From assembly GCF_000218485.1 (NCBI RefSeq), contig NZ_AFPB01000179.1:1-64000 (forward strand): a DNA stretch of 64,000 nucleotides. The letters run 5' to 3'. The notes beneath the pieces are model-generated. The model had not been told where the DNA came from and made no database searches. It saw only the letters and a list, made by a program, of their open reading frames with translations. Shown here piece by piece: positions 47,760 through 57,706 of the stretch. This DNA is from Aquimarina agarivorans. GTDB taxonomy: Bacteria > Bacteroidota > Bacteroidia > Flavobacteriales > Flavobacteriaceae. A program made the translations under genes and the position numbers. Numbering within the stretch: the stretch's first letter is position 1; each line of letters opens with the position of its first letter.

Positions 47760-49103
47760 ATGCTAGATTATCATTTACTATTTGCTGTATTTATAGGAAT
47801 CATCATTTTATTAGTGCTGATTTTAAAATTCAAAATACAAGCATTTATTGGGTTGTTAATTACTAGTATCGTTGTTGGTATAGTTTCAGGAATGGAGCCT
47901 TTAATTATTATAGAAACCATTCAAACTGGAATGGGCAGCACCTTAGGCTTTGTAGCAATAGTGGTAGGACTCGGAGCCATGTTTGGTGCAATATTAGAGC
48001 ATTCTGGCGGCGCGGAAGCTTTAGCAAACTATCTTTTAAATAAATTTGGAGCTAAAAATGCATCTTGGGCATTAATGCTGACTGGTTTTTTTGTAGCTAT
48101 TCCTGTATTTTTTGACGTTGCCTTTATAATTCTTGTGCCTTTGGTGTATTCATTACAACGAAAAACAAAAAAATCACTATTATTATATGCTATCCCATTA
48201 TTGGCAGGTTTAGCGATTACCCATTCTTTCATTCCACCTACACCTGGACCCGTGGCTGTGGCCGATATTTTAAAGGCAGATTTGGGTTGGGTTATTTTAT
48301 TTGGATTTATAGCAGGTATTCCATCGGCTGTTTTAAGCGGTCCAGTGTTTGCTAGATTTATAAGTGCTAAAATTCATGTTAAAGCTCCTAAATTAACGGC
48401 ACCACCATTGAATACTACATCTTACCCAGCGGTGGGATTAATTTTGGCTATCATAGGTGTTCCTATAGTACTCATTGTGTTAAATACCGTGCTGAACAGT
48501 AGCTTAGTTGCAGCATCGGCTATATCTGAAAATGCAAAAAAATGGTTGCAAATGATTGGGCATCCGTTTTTGGCATTACTGTTGGCTAATATAATTGCGC
48601 TGTATTTATTAGGAATCAGACGTGGTGTAGCTAAAGAAACGTTACTAAAAATTACTACAAAATCAATGTCTACAGCGGGTATTATAATTTTACTTACGGG
48701 TGCTGGAGGTGTCTTTAAGCAAATGTTAGTAAATACAGGTGCTGGCGAAATGCTAGCAAATTATTTTGCTAGTGCAGGAATTAGTATGATTGTTATTGCA
48801 TTTATTGCAGCTGCATTGGTGCGTATCCTTCAAGGTTCAGCTACTGTTGCTATGATAACTGCTGCGGGCATTACAGCACCCTTGCTTACTGCTCACGTAA
48901 GCGAAATTGATAAAGCACTTTTGGTAATAGCCATTGCATCGGGAGCGTCAATTTTATCTCATGTGAATGATAGTGGTTTTTGGTTGGTAAGCAACTATTT
49001 GGGATTAAATGAAAAGGAAACTTTTAAGAGCTGGACAGTAATGACTACAATTTTGAGTTTAGTAGGTTTTATTACTGTGGGAATAATTTCTCTTGTTTCG
49101 TAA
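47760..49103 (+). CDS. Gluconate:H+ symporter (GntP family)
   Basis: A 447-residue inner-membrane permease with about 12-14 hydrophobic segments over its whole length. It carries family features: GLGAMFGAILEHSGGAEALA, FFDVAFIILVPLVYSL, HSFIPPTPGPVAVADIL and GSATVAMITAAGI. The GntP/GntT family imports gluconate and related sugar acids. Placed two bases after gntK, it most likely feeds that kinase. No gnd or edd gene is in the window to show the downstream route. Confidence 0.92.
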   Translation: MLDYHLLFAVFIGIIILLVLILKFKIQAFIGLLITSIVVGIVSGMEPLIIIETIQTGMGSTLGFVAIVVGLGAMFGAILEHSGGAEALANYLLNKFGAKNASWALMLTGFFVAIPVFFDVAFIILVPLVYSLQRKTKKSLLLYAIPLLAGLAITHSFIPPTPGPVAVADILKADLGWVILFGFIAGIPSAVLSGPVFARFISAKIHVKAPKLTAPPLNTTSYPAVGLILAIIGVPIVLIVLNTVLNSSLVAASAISENAKKWLQMIGHPFLALLLANIIALYLLGIRRGVAKETLLKITTKSMSTAGIIILLTGAGGVFKQMLVNTGAGEMLANYFASAGISMIVIAFIAAALVRILQGSATVAMITAAGITAPLLTAHVSEIDKALLVIAIASGASILSHVNDSGFWLVSNYLGLNEKETFKSWTVMTTILSLVGFITVGIISLVS

Positions 49104-49380
49104 TACCCTATTCATTTATTAAAATCAAAAAATCAAGCCTCTTATAAGTAAAAATATGAATGAAAAAATAGTTTTGATTTTTTCAAATGACAGCAGTCTT
49201 TACTTTTATATTAATATTATTTGCCTTCAAAATTAATTAGTTGTCTGATTTAAGTATGATATTTTATGAAGCTAACAATTCAAGTGGTTTAACTTAAAAT
49301 AAGTTGTAAATTTTAATTTTTTTAACACTAAATAGTTTTAAATTTATTTTTATTTATGGGTTAAAAGTTAAATTGACTTT

Positions 49381-50541
49381 ATGGAGTTGAATTTTAATAA
49401 CACTGAGGTTACTTTTCAATCAAAAAGCAATACCGAATTACAAAGGGCTTACTGGCTTTTTAAACTTATTGGATGGAAATGGTTGACTGGCATTAGTCCA
49501 ATATTGTTAAAAGTATTTTTGCCATTGAAGTTTCCTATTCCTATAGTAAAACATACTATTTTTAAGCATTTTTGCGGAGGAGAAACAATGCAGGATTGTA
49601 ACGTTACTATTGAAAAGCTTGCACAGCATAATGTAAAAACAATACTTGATTACTCTGTAGAGCACCAATCCGAAAATTATCAAAATACGTTTGACGAGGC
49701 TTTTTTATTAATAGAAAAAGCGAAAAATGACATAAATATTCCTTTTGTAGTCTTTAAAATGACTGGCTTTATAAGTGTTCCTATTTTAGTTAAGATGAAT
49801 ACCAATGATAAGTTGACCGAAGAAGAGGAAGTAGATTATACAAATGCCATTCAACAAATTAAAAAATTATGCCAAGCAGCAAATGAAGCAGGTATTCCTA
49901 TATTTTTTGATGCAGAAGAGAGTTGGATTCAAAATGCCATTGATGTTATAGTATTGGAAATGATGAAACTGTTTAATACAAAAAATGCAACAGTATATAA
50001 CACGATACAATTATATCGAAAGGATATGCTACAAAATTTAAAAACGCTTATTGAAATAGGGACTGTTGAAAACTTTTGTGTAGGTGTAAAACTTGTAAGG
50101 GGAGCTTATGTTGAAAAAGAAAATGACCGTGCTGATTTGTTGGGATACGCATCGCCAATTCATTATAATAAAACCAATTGTGATGCTGATTTTAATAAAG
50201 CATTAGCTTATTGCATTGCGCATATTGATCATGTTGCTGTTTGCTGCGGTACCCATAATGAGTACAGTACTATATTACTTACTGAACTTATGAACGATGC
50301 TCACATTTTGCCGAATGATCCTCGTATTTATTTTGCACAACTGTTAGGAATGAGTGATCATATTAGTTTTAATCTAGCGGCTAAGGGGTACAATGTAGTT
50401 AAGTACGTGCCTTATGGTCCTGTAAAAGATGTGTTGCCCTATTTAATTCGTCGTGCTCAGGAAAATACTTCAATTTCAGGACAGACAAGTAGGGAGTTAC
50501 GATTGATAACACAGGAATTAAAGCGCAGAAAAACCAAATAA
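49381..50541 (+). CDS. Proline dehydrogenase
   Basis: FAD-dependent first step of proline catabolism to pyrroline-5-carboxylate, associated with the inner membrane in other bacteria. The 386-residue protein is the monofunctional TIM-barrel form, with the flavin- and substrate-binding features VKLVRGAYVEKEND, FDAEESWIQ, CCGTHNEYS, FAQLLGMSDHISFNLA and YVPYGPVKDVLPYLIRRAQEN with the conserved YLxRRxxEN near the end. No P5C dehydrogenase gene is adjacent. It is preceded by a 277-base gap with no gene and followed by its own terminator. Confidence 0.93.
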   Translation: MELNFNNTEVTFQSKSNTELQRAYWLFKLIGWKWLTGISPILLKVFLPLKFPIPIVKHTIFKHFCGGETMQDCNVTIEKLAQHNVKTILDYSVEHQSENYQNTFDEAFLLIEKAKNDINIPFVVFKMTGFISVPILVKMNTNDKLTEEEEVDYTNAIQQIKKLCQAANEAGIPIFFDAEESWIQNAIDVIVLEMMKLFNTKNATVYNTIQLYRKDMLQNLKTLIEIGTVENFCVGVKLVRGAYVEKENDRADLLGYASPIHYNKTNCDADFNKALAYCIAHIDHVAVCCGTHNEYSTILLTELMNDAHILPNDPRIYFAQLLGMSDHISFNLAAKGYNVVKYVPYGPVKDVLPYLIRRAQENTSISGQTSRELRLITQELKRRKTK

Positions 50542-50549
50542 AATAAAGC

Positions 50550-50582
50550 AAAGGATCTTAATATAATCAAGATCCTTTTAGG
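50550..50582 (+). terminator. Intrinsic terminator of the proline dehydrogenase gene
   Basis: AAAGGATCTT and AAGATCCTTT form a 10-bp stem with loop AATATAATC, followed by T-rich sequence. Confidence 0.85.
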
Positions 50583-50649
50583 TTGAAAATTGAAAAGTAT
50601 CAACACTATACTATCTTCAACTTTATACTCTTTCAAGTATATCAGTATG

Positions 50650-51180
50650 TTATATTTCCTGTGCTACAGGGAAGTCAATAGCAACATCAGTCAAATTGTG
50701 GAAAAAATTAGTAGTACTAATAATTCCAACAGCTAATACTAAATCTACTAAATTTTCTTTTGTGTAACCAGCTTCGTAAAATGAATCAACTTCAGCGTCA
50801 GTAGCTTTGCCTCGGTTGATAGCTATGGATTGAGCTAGTTTAGCTAAAGCGTTATATTTTGAATTCTCAGCAGTTCCTTGTCTAAAATCCTTGATCTCAG
50901 TATCATTAAAACCATTCATTTTACCCATAGCCGTATGTGCAGCTAAACAATATTGGCATCCGTTTACCTGACTAACAGCTAAATCAACAACTTCTTTTTC
51001 TTTGTTTGACAATGAAGTTTTACCTCCAGAATATTGCAAGTAATTACCCAAACCATTTTCGGAATGAGCCATGGCAGCATAAATATTTGGAACAAAACCA
51101 ACGGCTTTTTCTAAATTATCGAAAATAGCTTGATTTGCTGTAGAAACTTCTCCTTTTTTTGGGATTATTAATTTTGACAT
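50650..51180 (-). CDS. AhpD-like alkylhydroperoxidase/carboxymuconolactone decarboxylase family protein
   Basis: A 176-residue CMD-fold protein. The motif CQYCLAAH (Cys75, Cys78, His82) is the AhpD-type redox centre, preceded by the conserved Glu in NKEKEVVDLAVSQVNGC. This supports peroxidase or disulfide-relay activity rather than decarboxylation. The partner and electron donor are unknown. It is convergent with proline dehydrogenase. Confidence 0.87.
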   Translation of the reverse strand: MSKLIIPKKGEVSTANQAIFDNLEKAVGFVPNIYAAMAHSENGLGNYLQYSGGKTSLSNKEKEVVDLAVSQVNGCQYCLAAHTAMGKMNGFNDTEIKDFRQGTAENSKYNALAKLAQSIAINRGKATDAEVDSFYEAGYTKENLVDLVLAVGIISTTNFFHNLTDVAIDFPVAQEI

Positions 51181-51418
51181 TTTTTTTTTAAGTTATGATC
51201 TATAAGTCTGTAAATAGGTTAAATAATTTCAAAGCATTGATGTTAAAATTTTGTTAACTTGAATAATACGCTGCATGTAGAACAAACTGTTGGTTTCAAA
51301 AATGCAATTAGTATCGTAAAAATCTGATAATGTATTTGAGTACATCTCAATTTTCAAGCTGAAAAGTCGTTTTATGTTTTTGGGCGTTTTGCATAAAAAT
51401 GGTATACATACCATTGAT

Positions 51419-51575
51419 ACCGTTTCCGACATTAAAATACTCATTCAAAATGGTTCTTTCTCATTTTATTTTTTTCAAAATGAAACAATATTGTAGCTAA
51501 GGCTACACGTATGTTTTCTTTATTGTCTAAAAAAAATTCAAATTTTTATTTGAGTAATTTAAAATTAGAACGGGT
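51419..51575 (+). repeat. Interspersed MITE-like repeat, copy E
   Basis: Starts ACCGTTTCCGACATTAAAAT and ends GAGTAATTTAAAATTAGAAC followed by GGGT. The core TAGCTAAGGCTA is a short palindrome (51494-51505). It lies in the 522-base gap between the AhpD-like and GH16 genes; this copy best matches the sequence into which the IS630 element was inserted at 61.8 kb. Confidence 0.78.
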
Positions 51576-51614
51576 ATAAATTGATTAGATTTTGTCCTAT
51601 TCAAATATTTTTAA

Positions 51615-51652
51615 AACAAAATTAAAATAGCAAAGGCTATTTTAATTTTGTT
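51615..51652 (-). terminator. 17-bp hairpin downstream of the GH16-fascin gene
   Basis: AACAAAATTAAAATAGC and GCTATTTTAATTTTGTT pair perfectly over 17 bp with loop AAAG on plus. It lies 50 bases downstream of the minus-strand GH16 stop; the T run on that strand is weak, so it is a probable rather than strong terminator. Confidence 0.6.
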
Positions 51653-51702
51653 AAATTTTACCCTAGGTTAGTATCCAATAATAGTAATTTAATTATAAAG
51701 TG

Positions 51703-53199
51703 TTATTCCTTTACAAATTTTAAAGTTTGGCCTTGAGAAGTTACTGCAAAATAGATACCTGAAGGCAAACTTTGATCTAAATTTAAGGAAATTGAATTTT
51801 CAGAATTTTTATTAACACTGAATCCAACATCTGCCCCAGTGCTATCAAAAACCTGCATATTTACGTTAGAAGTTCCTTCAATAATTACCCGATCTTGTAC
51901 TGGGTTGATTGCTATTTTCACCAATTGATCGTTCTGATCAAGAATTTTTTGTCCGCTTTCAATTTTCCACTCAAAGGTTTCCCAGCGGCGATCCGCGTTG
52001 CCTCGGGCTCTAACTACTCCGTTGTTTTGATTCCATGCGGATTGTAACCATTTTCCTGAATGTATGCTTTTAAAAGCAACCCTACCATTTCCTTTGGATT
52101 TCCATTCAAACTGTTCCCAATCCCCTTTAAATGTGCCTCTATTTCTAACTGAGGCAGTGGTGCTTTTATCAGGCACTTGTACATACTTGTTGTTTGAAAG
52201 TGCTTTTAAAGCAATGCCACCTTTAGGGTGATTCTCTATTCTGAATTTTTCCCATCCACGAACAGATGATGCTCGTGCAAGTAATTGACTTCCATTTCCT
52301 TCCCCAGTAACAAATTTGCGATCACCTCCGGTTTTTCGTAATGAAATAATTTTGTTTAAAGGAATACCATCACTAGCATTGTTCCCAGAATCACCTCCAG
52401 AGCCACCTCCGCCAGACGAGTTTCCAGTTTTTCTCCAAGTACGGACATAATCAACCAGCATATCGCGTTTAGAGCCGTCATTTACTTGACTTTGAGTGGG
52501 TGGTGACATCCAATTGTAAGTTTCGGAATTGATAATCATCCATAAAGGTTCAATAGTGCTGTTAGTGGTTACCTGTTTTTTAAATACGCCATCTAAATAG
52601 AAGCGAAGTGTTCTGTTATTAACAATCCAAACACCATATCTGTGAAATCCTTTGTCAATATCAGGACCGTTTATGCTAAACTTATTGGGTTGAGGTTGGT
52701 CATTAGTAAAATTTGGTTGTGGATTATGTACGTTGGTATTCATTGTTCTTGGAGCCTGTGTGGCAAAAGCCTCTTGTACATCAATTTCATCTTCCCTGTT
52801 TTGGTTGTCCCTTTCATTGTGAGCAAACCAAAAGTTGGACCCCATATTTAAGCTATTTGCTTTATAGGAACATTCGGAATACATGCCAACGGCCATTGTT
52901 CTATTTTTACTGCGGATAGCACCAGATCGCATATAATCACGATTCCCACCTACCCAAGTGGCTCTAATTACCAATCGATTATTACTTACAAAAGCATTAG
53001 CACCTTGCCCAAAAATGGCAGGGGATCTTCCACGCCACCAAGGGTGACCATAAGTCCATTTGTTCTGATTAAGGGAATTACCTGAAAATTCATCGGATAA
53101 AGAATTTACCCGCGTCCAATTAGCTGGGTTTTCACCAGCGGGCTGCGTCCACATGTTCAAGCAAAACATGAAGCACAACGCCGAAATTAAAAATTTCAT
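51703..53199 (-). CDS. GH16 glycoside hydrolase with fascin-like domain and T9SS tail
   Basis: A 498-residue secreted enzyme with a signal peptide (residues 1-18) and a GH16 domain (about 25-260) with catalytic ExDxxE intact (Glu138, Asp140, Glu143 in EDEIDVQE). A Gly/Ser linker (about 262-275) leads to a beta-trefoil fascin-like module (about 280-418) with repeated GxxxVRxRG and WExFxW units, and then a C-terminal T9SS type A sorting domain (about 425-498; INPVQDRVIIEG, GIYFAVTSQGQTLKFVKE). GH16 members with agarase or porphyranase activity share the WWRGRSPAIF-type N-terminal loop, but substrate is not certain. The fascin module may bind carbohydrate. Confidence 0.88.
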   Translation of the reverse strand: MKFLISALCFMFCLNMWTQPAGENPANWTRVNSLSDEFSGNSLNQNKWTYGHPWWRGRSPAIFGQGANAFVSNNRLVIRATWVGGNRDYMRSGAIRSKNRTMAVGMYSECSYKANSLNMGSNFWFAHNERDNQNREDEIDVQEAFATQAPRTMNTNVHNPQPNFTNDQPQPNKFSINGPDIDKGFHRYGVWIVNNRTLRFYLDGVFKKQVTTNSTIEPLWMIINSETYNWMSPPTQSQVNDGSKRDMLVDYVRTWRKTGNSSGGGGSGGDSGNNASDGIPLNKIISLRKTGGDRKFVTGEGNGSQLLARASSVRGWEKFRIENHPKGGIALKALSNNKYVQVPDKSTTASVRNRGTFKGDWEQFEWKSKGNGRVAFKSIHSGKWLQSAWNQNNGVVRARGNADRRWETFEWKIESGQKILDQNDQLVKIAINPVQDRVIIEGTSNVNMQVFDSTGADVGFSVNKNSENSISLNLDQSLPSGIYFAVTSQGQTLKFVKE

Positions 53200-53350
53200 A
53201 AAGTTGATTTAAATTAGTTGCATGTAGCAAGATAATGAAAATCAACACTTTTTAATGTTAAATTATTAGACAAACAATATAAAAACGATGAATGATTTAA
53301 AAAATTAGTTTAAAAACCAAAAATAGTTAATTGTATTTTTGTATGAAGTA

Positions 53351-56026
53351 TTATTTCTTTTTAAACAACCCATTTAATAACTTTCCTGCTGCATCTTTCA
53401 CTTTATCTTCAGTTTTTTTCGTTTCTTTTTTTGTGTTTGAAGAATCTACCGCTTTAGTATCCTTTTTCTCGCCCAATAAACCACCTAAAACATCTTTAGC
53501 TTTCCCTGAAACTTTTTTGGATAATTGTTTAGAAACTTCTTCCTTGACCTTAGTCGTTGCTTTTTCCTTTAATTGCTGCTTTTGGTTGGCTACCACCTGT
53601 TGCGTTAAATTGGAAATTGCTCCTTTCATGTCCAGACCAATTTTAGGACTTGTAAAGGTGCCTCCTAATGAAATAGGAACAGGGACTTTCATATTTTCTT
53701 GATCCGAAGCTGTCAATTTGGACAACAAACCAGAGGCAGAAGCGCCTAAATACTTGGCAGGTAAGTCCATTGTTAAGTTATAGTCCAAACCAGCATCAAA
53801 ACTATGGGCTCCGGCGGCAGTTACTTTAATATCTTTGGTCAAATTAAAATCGAAGGGCTTAACGTTTACTTTACCATCCTCAAAATTAAAATTGGCCTTT
53901 AAGTCTTTTACATTCAACTTATCCAAATTAATAAAATCAGTACGCTGATTTAGTTGACTCAACAATTTATTTTTTTCAGGATCCACCTTGGCATCTAATA
54001 TATTGGCTAGTGCGTTACCTTTTAAAGAGGATAATACAGGCGAAAAATCATCTTTTAGTTTTCCGTTGAGTTTCAGTTTTGTTGAAAATACTCCGTTAAG
54101 CGCAGAAGCAATAGGGGTCATTTTTTTTAGCATTTCCAAACTTTTAAATGATTCTGCCAAACTTAGTTTTTTCATATCTAGCTCCATGTCAAACACAGGT
54201 GCTTTTTCGGCAGTGGAAACGTAGCCTGAAAAACCAATGCTTCCTCCAAAAATATCAGTATTAATATCTTTAAGAATGGCTTTTTGGTCTTTTATAGCAA
54301 GTAGTCCTGTAGTATTTTTTAATTCCAAATTATCGTAAAAAACAGTAGCTGCTTTAAAACGAGAAGTAATATCTAAAAAAGGAGGTATTGCACCCTGAGC
54401 TTGGGTATCTTCGTTAGTTTCAGGCGTGTTTTCTTGATCTTTTTTGGTGTCCGTTGTTTCAGCAACCATAAAATCACTCACTTTAAAAGTGTTGGAATTT
54501 AATTCAAAATCACCTTTCAGTACTTTGTCTGAAAACACAAAAGGGATTACATTTTCAAGTGTACCAGTAGCACTTAAATCAGAATCGCCAGTATTCATTG
54601 TAAACTGCTTAAGTTTTACAATTGTAGGTTGAAAGTCAACTTTTGCAGTACCTATTTTTATCGGGTGTGGCATTTCTGCAGAAGCGAATAAAAAATCAGA
54701 TAAACTTACTGTACCCGTACTTTTAATATTGTCGTATTTTTCCTTTTCAATAGAAGCCATATCAAAATTAGTAGTCACATTAGCATTTATAATTCCAGCC
54801 AAATCAGTATCCAACTGAACAGGATAAGCTTTATTTAAATTGGCTAAATTGACAATACCGTTCGCTTTTAAGTATACTTTTAAATTTTCAGCCACGTTAC
54901 TTAGTTTTCCATTGGCTGAGAATTTATCTTCATCAATTTTCATTTTAAAACTATGAATATCAATATGGGTGTCTTTGGATAATCCAGTATCATTTTTGAT
55001 GTCCGCAATCAGAGTAATGGCGTCAATGCCTTTAGGTAAGTCAGGGTATTTGAAGTTTGCGTTTTCAGTACGGAGTGTAATATCTAGTTTTGGGATAAGG
55101 TTATCGGTACTTTGTCCTTTTATGGTGCCATGTAAATCAAATTTACCGTTTGCTTTTACTCCTTTAATATCTTTTTTGTAAGCACTAGGAATTGAAGCCA
55201 ATAAATCCTTAAATGAGGCTTTTTTTGAAGTAAAAGAAATGTCAATGTCCGTTGCTTTTTCCAACAGTTGCACATGTCCATTAAATTCCAAAGGGATTTG
55301 GTTAATTAAAGCTTCGTTTTCTTTAAAAGCGTATTTGTTTTGATTTTGATCCACAGCAATTAATGCATTTAAGTGTATTGGCATTTCCTTGGTGTAAGTC
55401 ATACCGCCCATGGCAAATGACATTTTCATGTCCGTTTTAGTATCCAAATCCGTTATTATTTCGGAAACGTCTCCCTTACCAGTGTGGGTTAAATGAAGGA
55501 TGTCTACATATGTTTTTGAGGTTTCATCCTTGTAGGTAATATGGCTATCATTAATTTCGTAATTCAAATTCAATTTAAAATTTGAAGCTGTTTCGCTAGT
55601 TTTTTCATTATCGGTGGTTTCTTTATCAATGGTAATGTCGTAATTAGCTTTACCATCTTTATTAATCAGCACATTAACTCGCGCCTCATCAATAGCAATT
55701 TTATCAATACTAACCCCTTTGTCCAATCCTTTAATTAATTGAATAATTGATAGTTTACCCACAATTTTTTTAGCGTATACTAAAGTGTCATTTTCAAAAG
55801 GAGCGCTGTTTATAATTTTAAAATTTTCAAGCTGAAGTTGAGCGCTAGGAAAACTTTTAATTAAACTTAAATCAATGTCCGAGTAATCAATAGTTGCATT
55901 TACTTGATTTTGAGTAAAATTACGGACTAGTTTATCAATATTTTTTTCCAGTAAAAAAGGAATAGCAACCAGAGTGGCAATAATTAAAATGACTAAGGCT
56001 CCAACTATTTTAAAAAAGATTTTCAT
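53351..56026 (-). CDS. AsmA-family inner-membrane-anchored protein
   Basis: An approximately 891-residue protein with an N-terminal membrane helix (MKIFFKIVGALVILIIATLV) followed by a long beta-rich periplasmic body typical of AsmA/AsmA-like proteins, which bridge the inner and outer membranes and are implicated in phospholipid transport. Features include the LDITSRFKAATVFYDNLELKN and GGSIGFSGYV blocks and the C-terminal KIGLDMKGAISNLTQQV. The tail is Lys-rich (KDTKAVDSSNTKKETKKTEDK). The start at 56026 is preferred; an in-frame ATG at 56071 would add 15 residues before the helix. Exact substrate unknown. Confidence 0.85.
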   Translation of the reverse strand: MKIFFKIVGALVILIIATLVAIPFLLEKNIDKLVRNFTQNQVNATIDYSDIDLSLIKSFPSAQLQLENFKIINSAPFENDTLVYAKKIVGKLSIIQLIKGLDKGVSIDKIAIDEARVNVLINKDGKANYDITIDKETTDNEKTSETASNFKLNLNYEINDSHITYKDETSKTYVDILHLTHTGKGDVSEIITDLDTKTDMKMSFAMGGMTYTKEMPIHLNALIAVDQNQNKYAFKENEALINQIPLEFNGHVQLLEKATDIDISFTSKKASFKDLLASIPSAYKKDIKGVKANGKFDLHGTIKGQSTDNLIPKLDITLRTENANFKYPDLPKGIDAITLIADIKNDTGLSKDTHIDIHSFKMKIDEDKFSANGKLSNVAENLKVYLKANGIVNLANLNKAYPVQLDTDLAGIINANVTTNFDMASIEKEKYDNIKSTGTVSLSDFLFASAEMPHPIKIGTAKVDFQPTIVKLKQFTMNTGDSDLSATGTLENVIPFVFSDKVLKGDFELNSNTFKVSDFMVAETTDTKKDQENTPETNEDTQAQGAIPPFLDITSRFKAATVFYDNLELKNTTGLLAIKDQKAILKDINTDIFGGSIGFSGYVSTAEKAPVFDMELDMKKLSLAESFKSLEMLKKMTPIASALNGVFSTKLKLNGKLKDDFSPVLSSLKGNALANILDAKVDPEKNKLLSQLNQRTDFINLDKLNVKDLKANFNFEDGKVNVKPFDFNLTKDIKVTAAGAHSFDAGLDYNLTMDLPAKYLGASASGLLSKLTASDQENMKVPVPISLGGTFTSPKIGLDMKGAISNLTQQVVANQKQQLKEKATTKVKEEVSKQLSKKVSGKAKDVLGGLLGEKKDTKAVDSSNTKKETKKTEDKVKDAAGKLLNGLFKKK

Positions 56027-56182
56027 TATAAAAGGGTAGTTAAATATTACATAAAGACGGTTTAAAAACACAAAAATTTCTCAAACCATAAAAAAAAGTA
56101 ACATTCATTAATAAGCGTTAAATTTACAATGTATTCCAGAAACATCACTTATTTGAGTGTTATTGTTCTATAAATTTTAGCT

Positions 56183-56698
56183 TTGAAGACAAAAAAAACG
56201 ATAACCGAACTTTTAATTTCGTTAGGAAGCAATATTGAACCTCGGGATTTTTATTTGCAACAAGCCGTAAGTCTAATAAAACAACATTTAGGTAAGGTAG
56301 TCAATTATTCTTCCGTATATCAAACGCCTGCATGGGGATTTGTCAGTACAACGTTTTTAAATGCATGTGTAACAATACAAACTGATAAGGATACAAAATC
56401 AGCGTTAAATATATTGCAACATATTGAAATAGATCTGGGTCGAAAGCAAAAAGAGGGGGCAGCTTATGAAGCCCGACCTATTGATTTGGACATTATATAT
56501 TCCAGCGAGGGAATTTTTTGTTACCGCAAGTTAACAGTGCCGCATCCCTTGATGCAGCAGCGTAAGTTTGTGTTGATACCCATGTTAGATATTGCTGCAC
56601 ACCAAAGGCATCCATTATTGCATAAAACTACTCAGGAATTACTTAAAAATTGTACAGATTCTTCCGAGATTAGGCTGACGAAATACCAACTCACTTAG
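56183..56698 (+). CDS. folK: 2-amino-4-hydroxy-6-hydroxymethyldihydropteridine pyrophosphokinase
   Basis: HPPK: transfers pyrophosphate from ATP to 6-hydroxymethyl-7,8-dihydropterin in folate synthesis. The 171-residue protein has LISLGSNIEPRDFYLQQAV, VYQTPAWGFVSTTFLNACV and the signature RPIDLDIIYS, followed by LTVPHPLMQQRKFVLIPM. The only initiator at the correct place is TTG (56183); no ATG lies between it and the conserved LISLGSN. The gene is divergent from asmA and its last eight bases overlap the convergent esterase gene. Confidence 0.95.
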   Translation: MKTKKTITELLISLGSNIEPRDFYLQQAVSLIKQHLGKVVNYSSVYQTPAWGFVSTTFLNACVTIQTDKDTKSALNILQHIEIDLGRKQKEGAAYEARPIDLDIIYSSEGIFCYRKLTVPHPLMQQRKFVLIPMLDIAAHQRHPLLHKTTQELLKNCTDSSEIRLTKYQLT

Positions 56699-57665
56699 TA
56701 GTATTTTGGGCTAAAAATTGTTGTAAATCTTTACGGCACTCCGTACAGAGCCACAAAATATCATGTCCTTTGTTAGGAACAGCATTGAGTTTGTGGGTTA
56801 ATCCTAAAGCTTCTGCTTTTTCATGAATTATTTTTGATCCTTGTAAACCTGATGCACTTCCTTCAATAGGAACAATTTTATCATCGGTACCGTGTAGGCT
56901 ATAAAGTATGGAAGTTTTATTATCTAACAAATTTGAATTTACAATAGCTCCAGAAATATTTACCACACCTTTAACGGTAGATGCATAATCAGGATTGCCA
57001 CTAGCTCCTTCAATACCATTATGATTATTTATATAAGGTGTTAAAAATGGTACGTATGCTGTTGCTTTTTCAAGAGTGTTTAAATAGGCCGCATGCAATG
57101 CTGTAATTGCTCCTGCTGAGTAGCCACCAATAAAAATTTGATTGGTATCAATTTTAAATTGATTAGCCGTAGCAGCATCTTTACGAAAATAACGAATTGC
57201 TGCCCGCATATCTTCAACTGCGTTTAAAATACCAATGGATGTGCTTTGCATGTTGGAGGGAACATCCAACAACCTATAACTAATGGAAGCCACAACGTAT
57301 CCTGATTTGGTTAAGGTTTGTAAAAAGCCTGAAGGTTTAATTACATCGCGTGCGCCTTGCGTAAACCCGCCGCCATGAGCAAAAATAAATAAAGGTCTTT
57401 GTTTAATAGTATCACCCTTTGGTTGATACAGGTCTAGTTTTAACGCTATTTTTTTCCCTCCTTGAGTGGTATTGGAACCATAAGTGTAGGTGGCCTCCGT
57501 AATTTCATCAAAAACTTCAGTAAAATAGCGCGTTGAGTTTGCGGCATTGGAAGTATTTATGAATTCATTTTCGGAATGTGGAGGGGTTTCCTGTCCAAAG
57601 CTATCCGATGCAGAACAACTAAATAATGAGCCAATAATAATACTTATTATTCCTTTTAAAAGCAT
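56691..57665 (-). CDS. Alpha/beta-hydrolase (esterase/lipase-like) lipoprotein
   Basis: A 324-residue lipoprotein (lipobox LFSC at about residue 17) with a hormone-sensitive-lipase-like or carboxylesterase fold. The oxyanion motif AHGGGFTQGARD is around residue 95-106. The nucleophile is in GGYSAGAI (about residue 175), the acid is likely Asp in LHGTDDKIVPIEG, and the His is in NKGHDILW near the C-terminus. The arrangement is that of secreted esterases acting on acylated glycans or similar, but the substrate is unknown. It overlaps folK tail to tail by eight bases. Confidence 0.85.
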   Translation of the reverse strand: MLLKGIISIIIGSLFSCSASDSFGQETPPHSENEFINTSNAANSTRYFTEVFDEITEATYTYGSNTTQGGKKIALKLDLYQPKGDTIKQRPLFIFAHGGGFTQGARDVIKPSGFLQTLTKSGYVVASISYRLLDVPSNMQSTSIGILNAVEDMRAAIRYFRKDAATANQFKIDTNQIFIGGYSAGAITALHAAYLNTLEKATAYVPFLTPYINNHNGIEGASGNPDYASTVKGVVNISGAIVNSNLLDNKTSILYSLHGTDDKIVPIEGSASGLQGSKIIHEKAEALGLTHKLNAVPNKGHDILWLCTECRKDLQQFLAQNTTK

Positions 57666-57706
57666 TCGATTTAGGATTTAAAATTTGAACATAAATTAAC
57701 CAATAA

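Noticed and set aside
51229-51444. 71-residue minus-strand frame near the AhpD-like gene
   Set aside because: Its start lies in repeat copy E, the composition is random-like and no family feature is visible.
53331-53702. 123-residue open frame on plus, antisense to the 3' end of the asmA-like gene
   Set aside because: It mirrors the Lys-rich C-terminal coding of the AsmA-like protein; the Ser/Phe-rich product has no family features.
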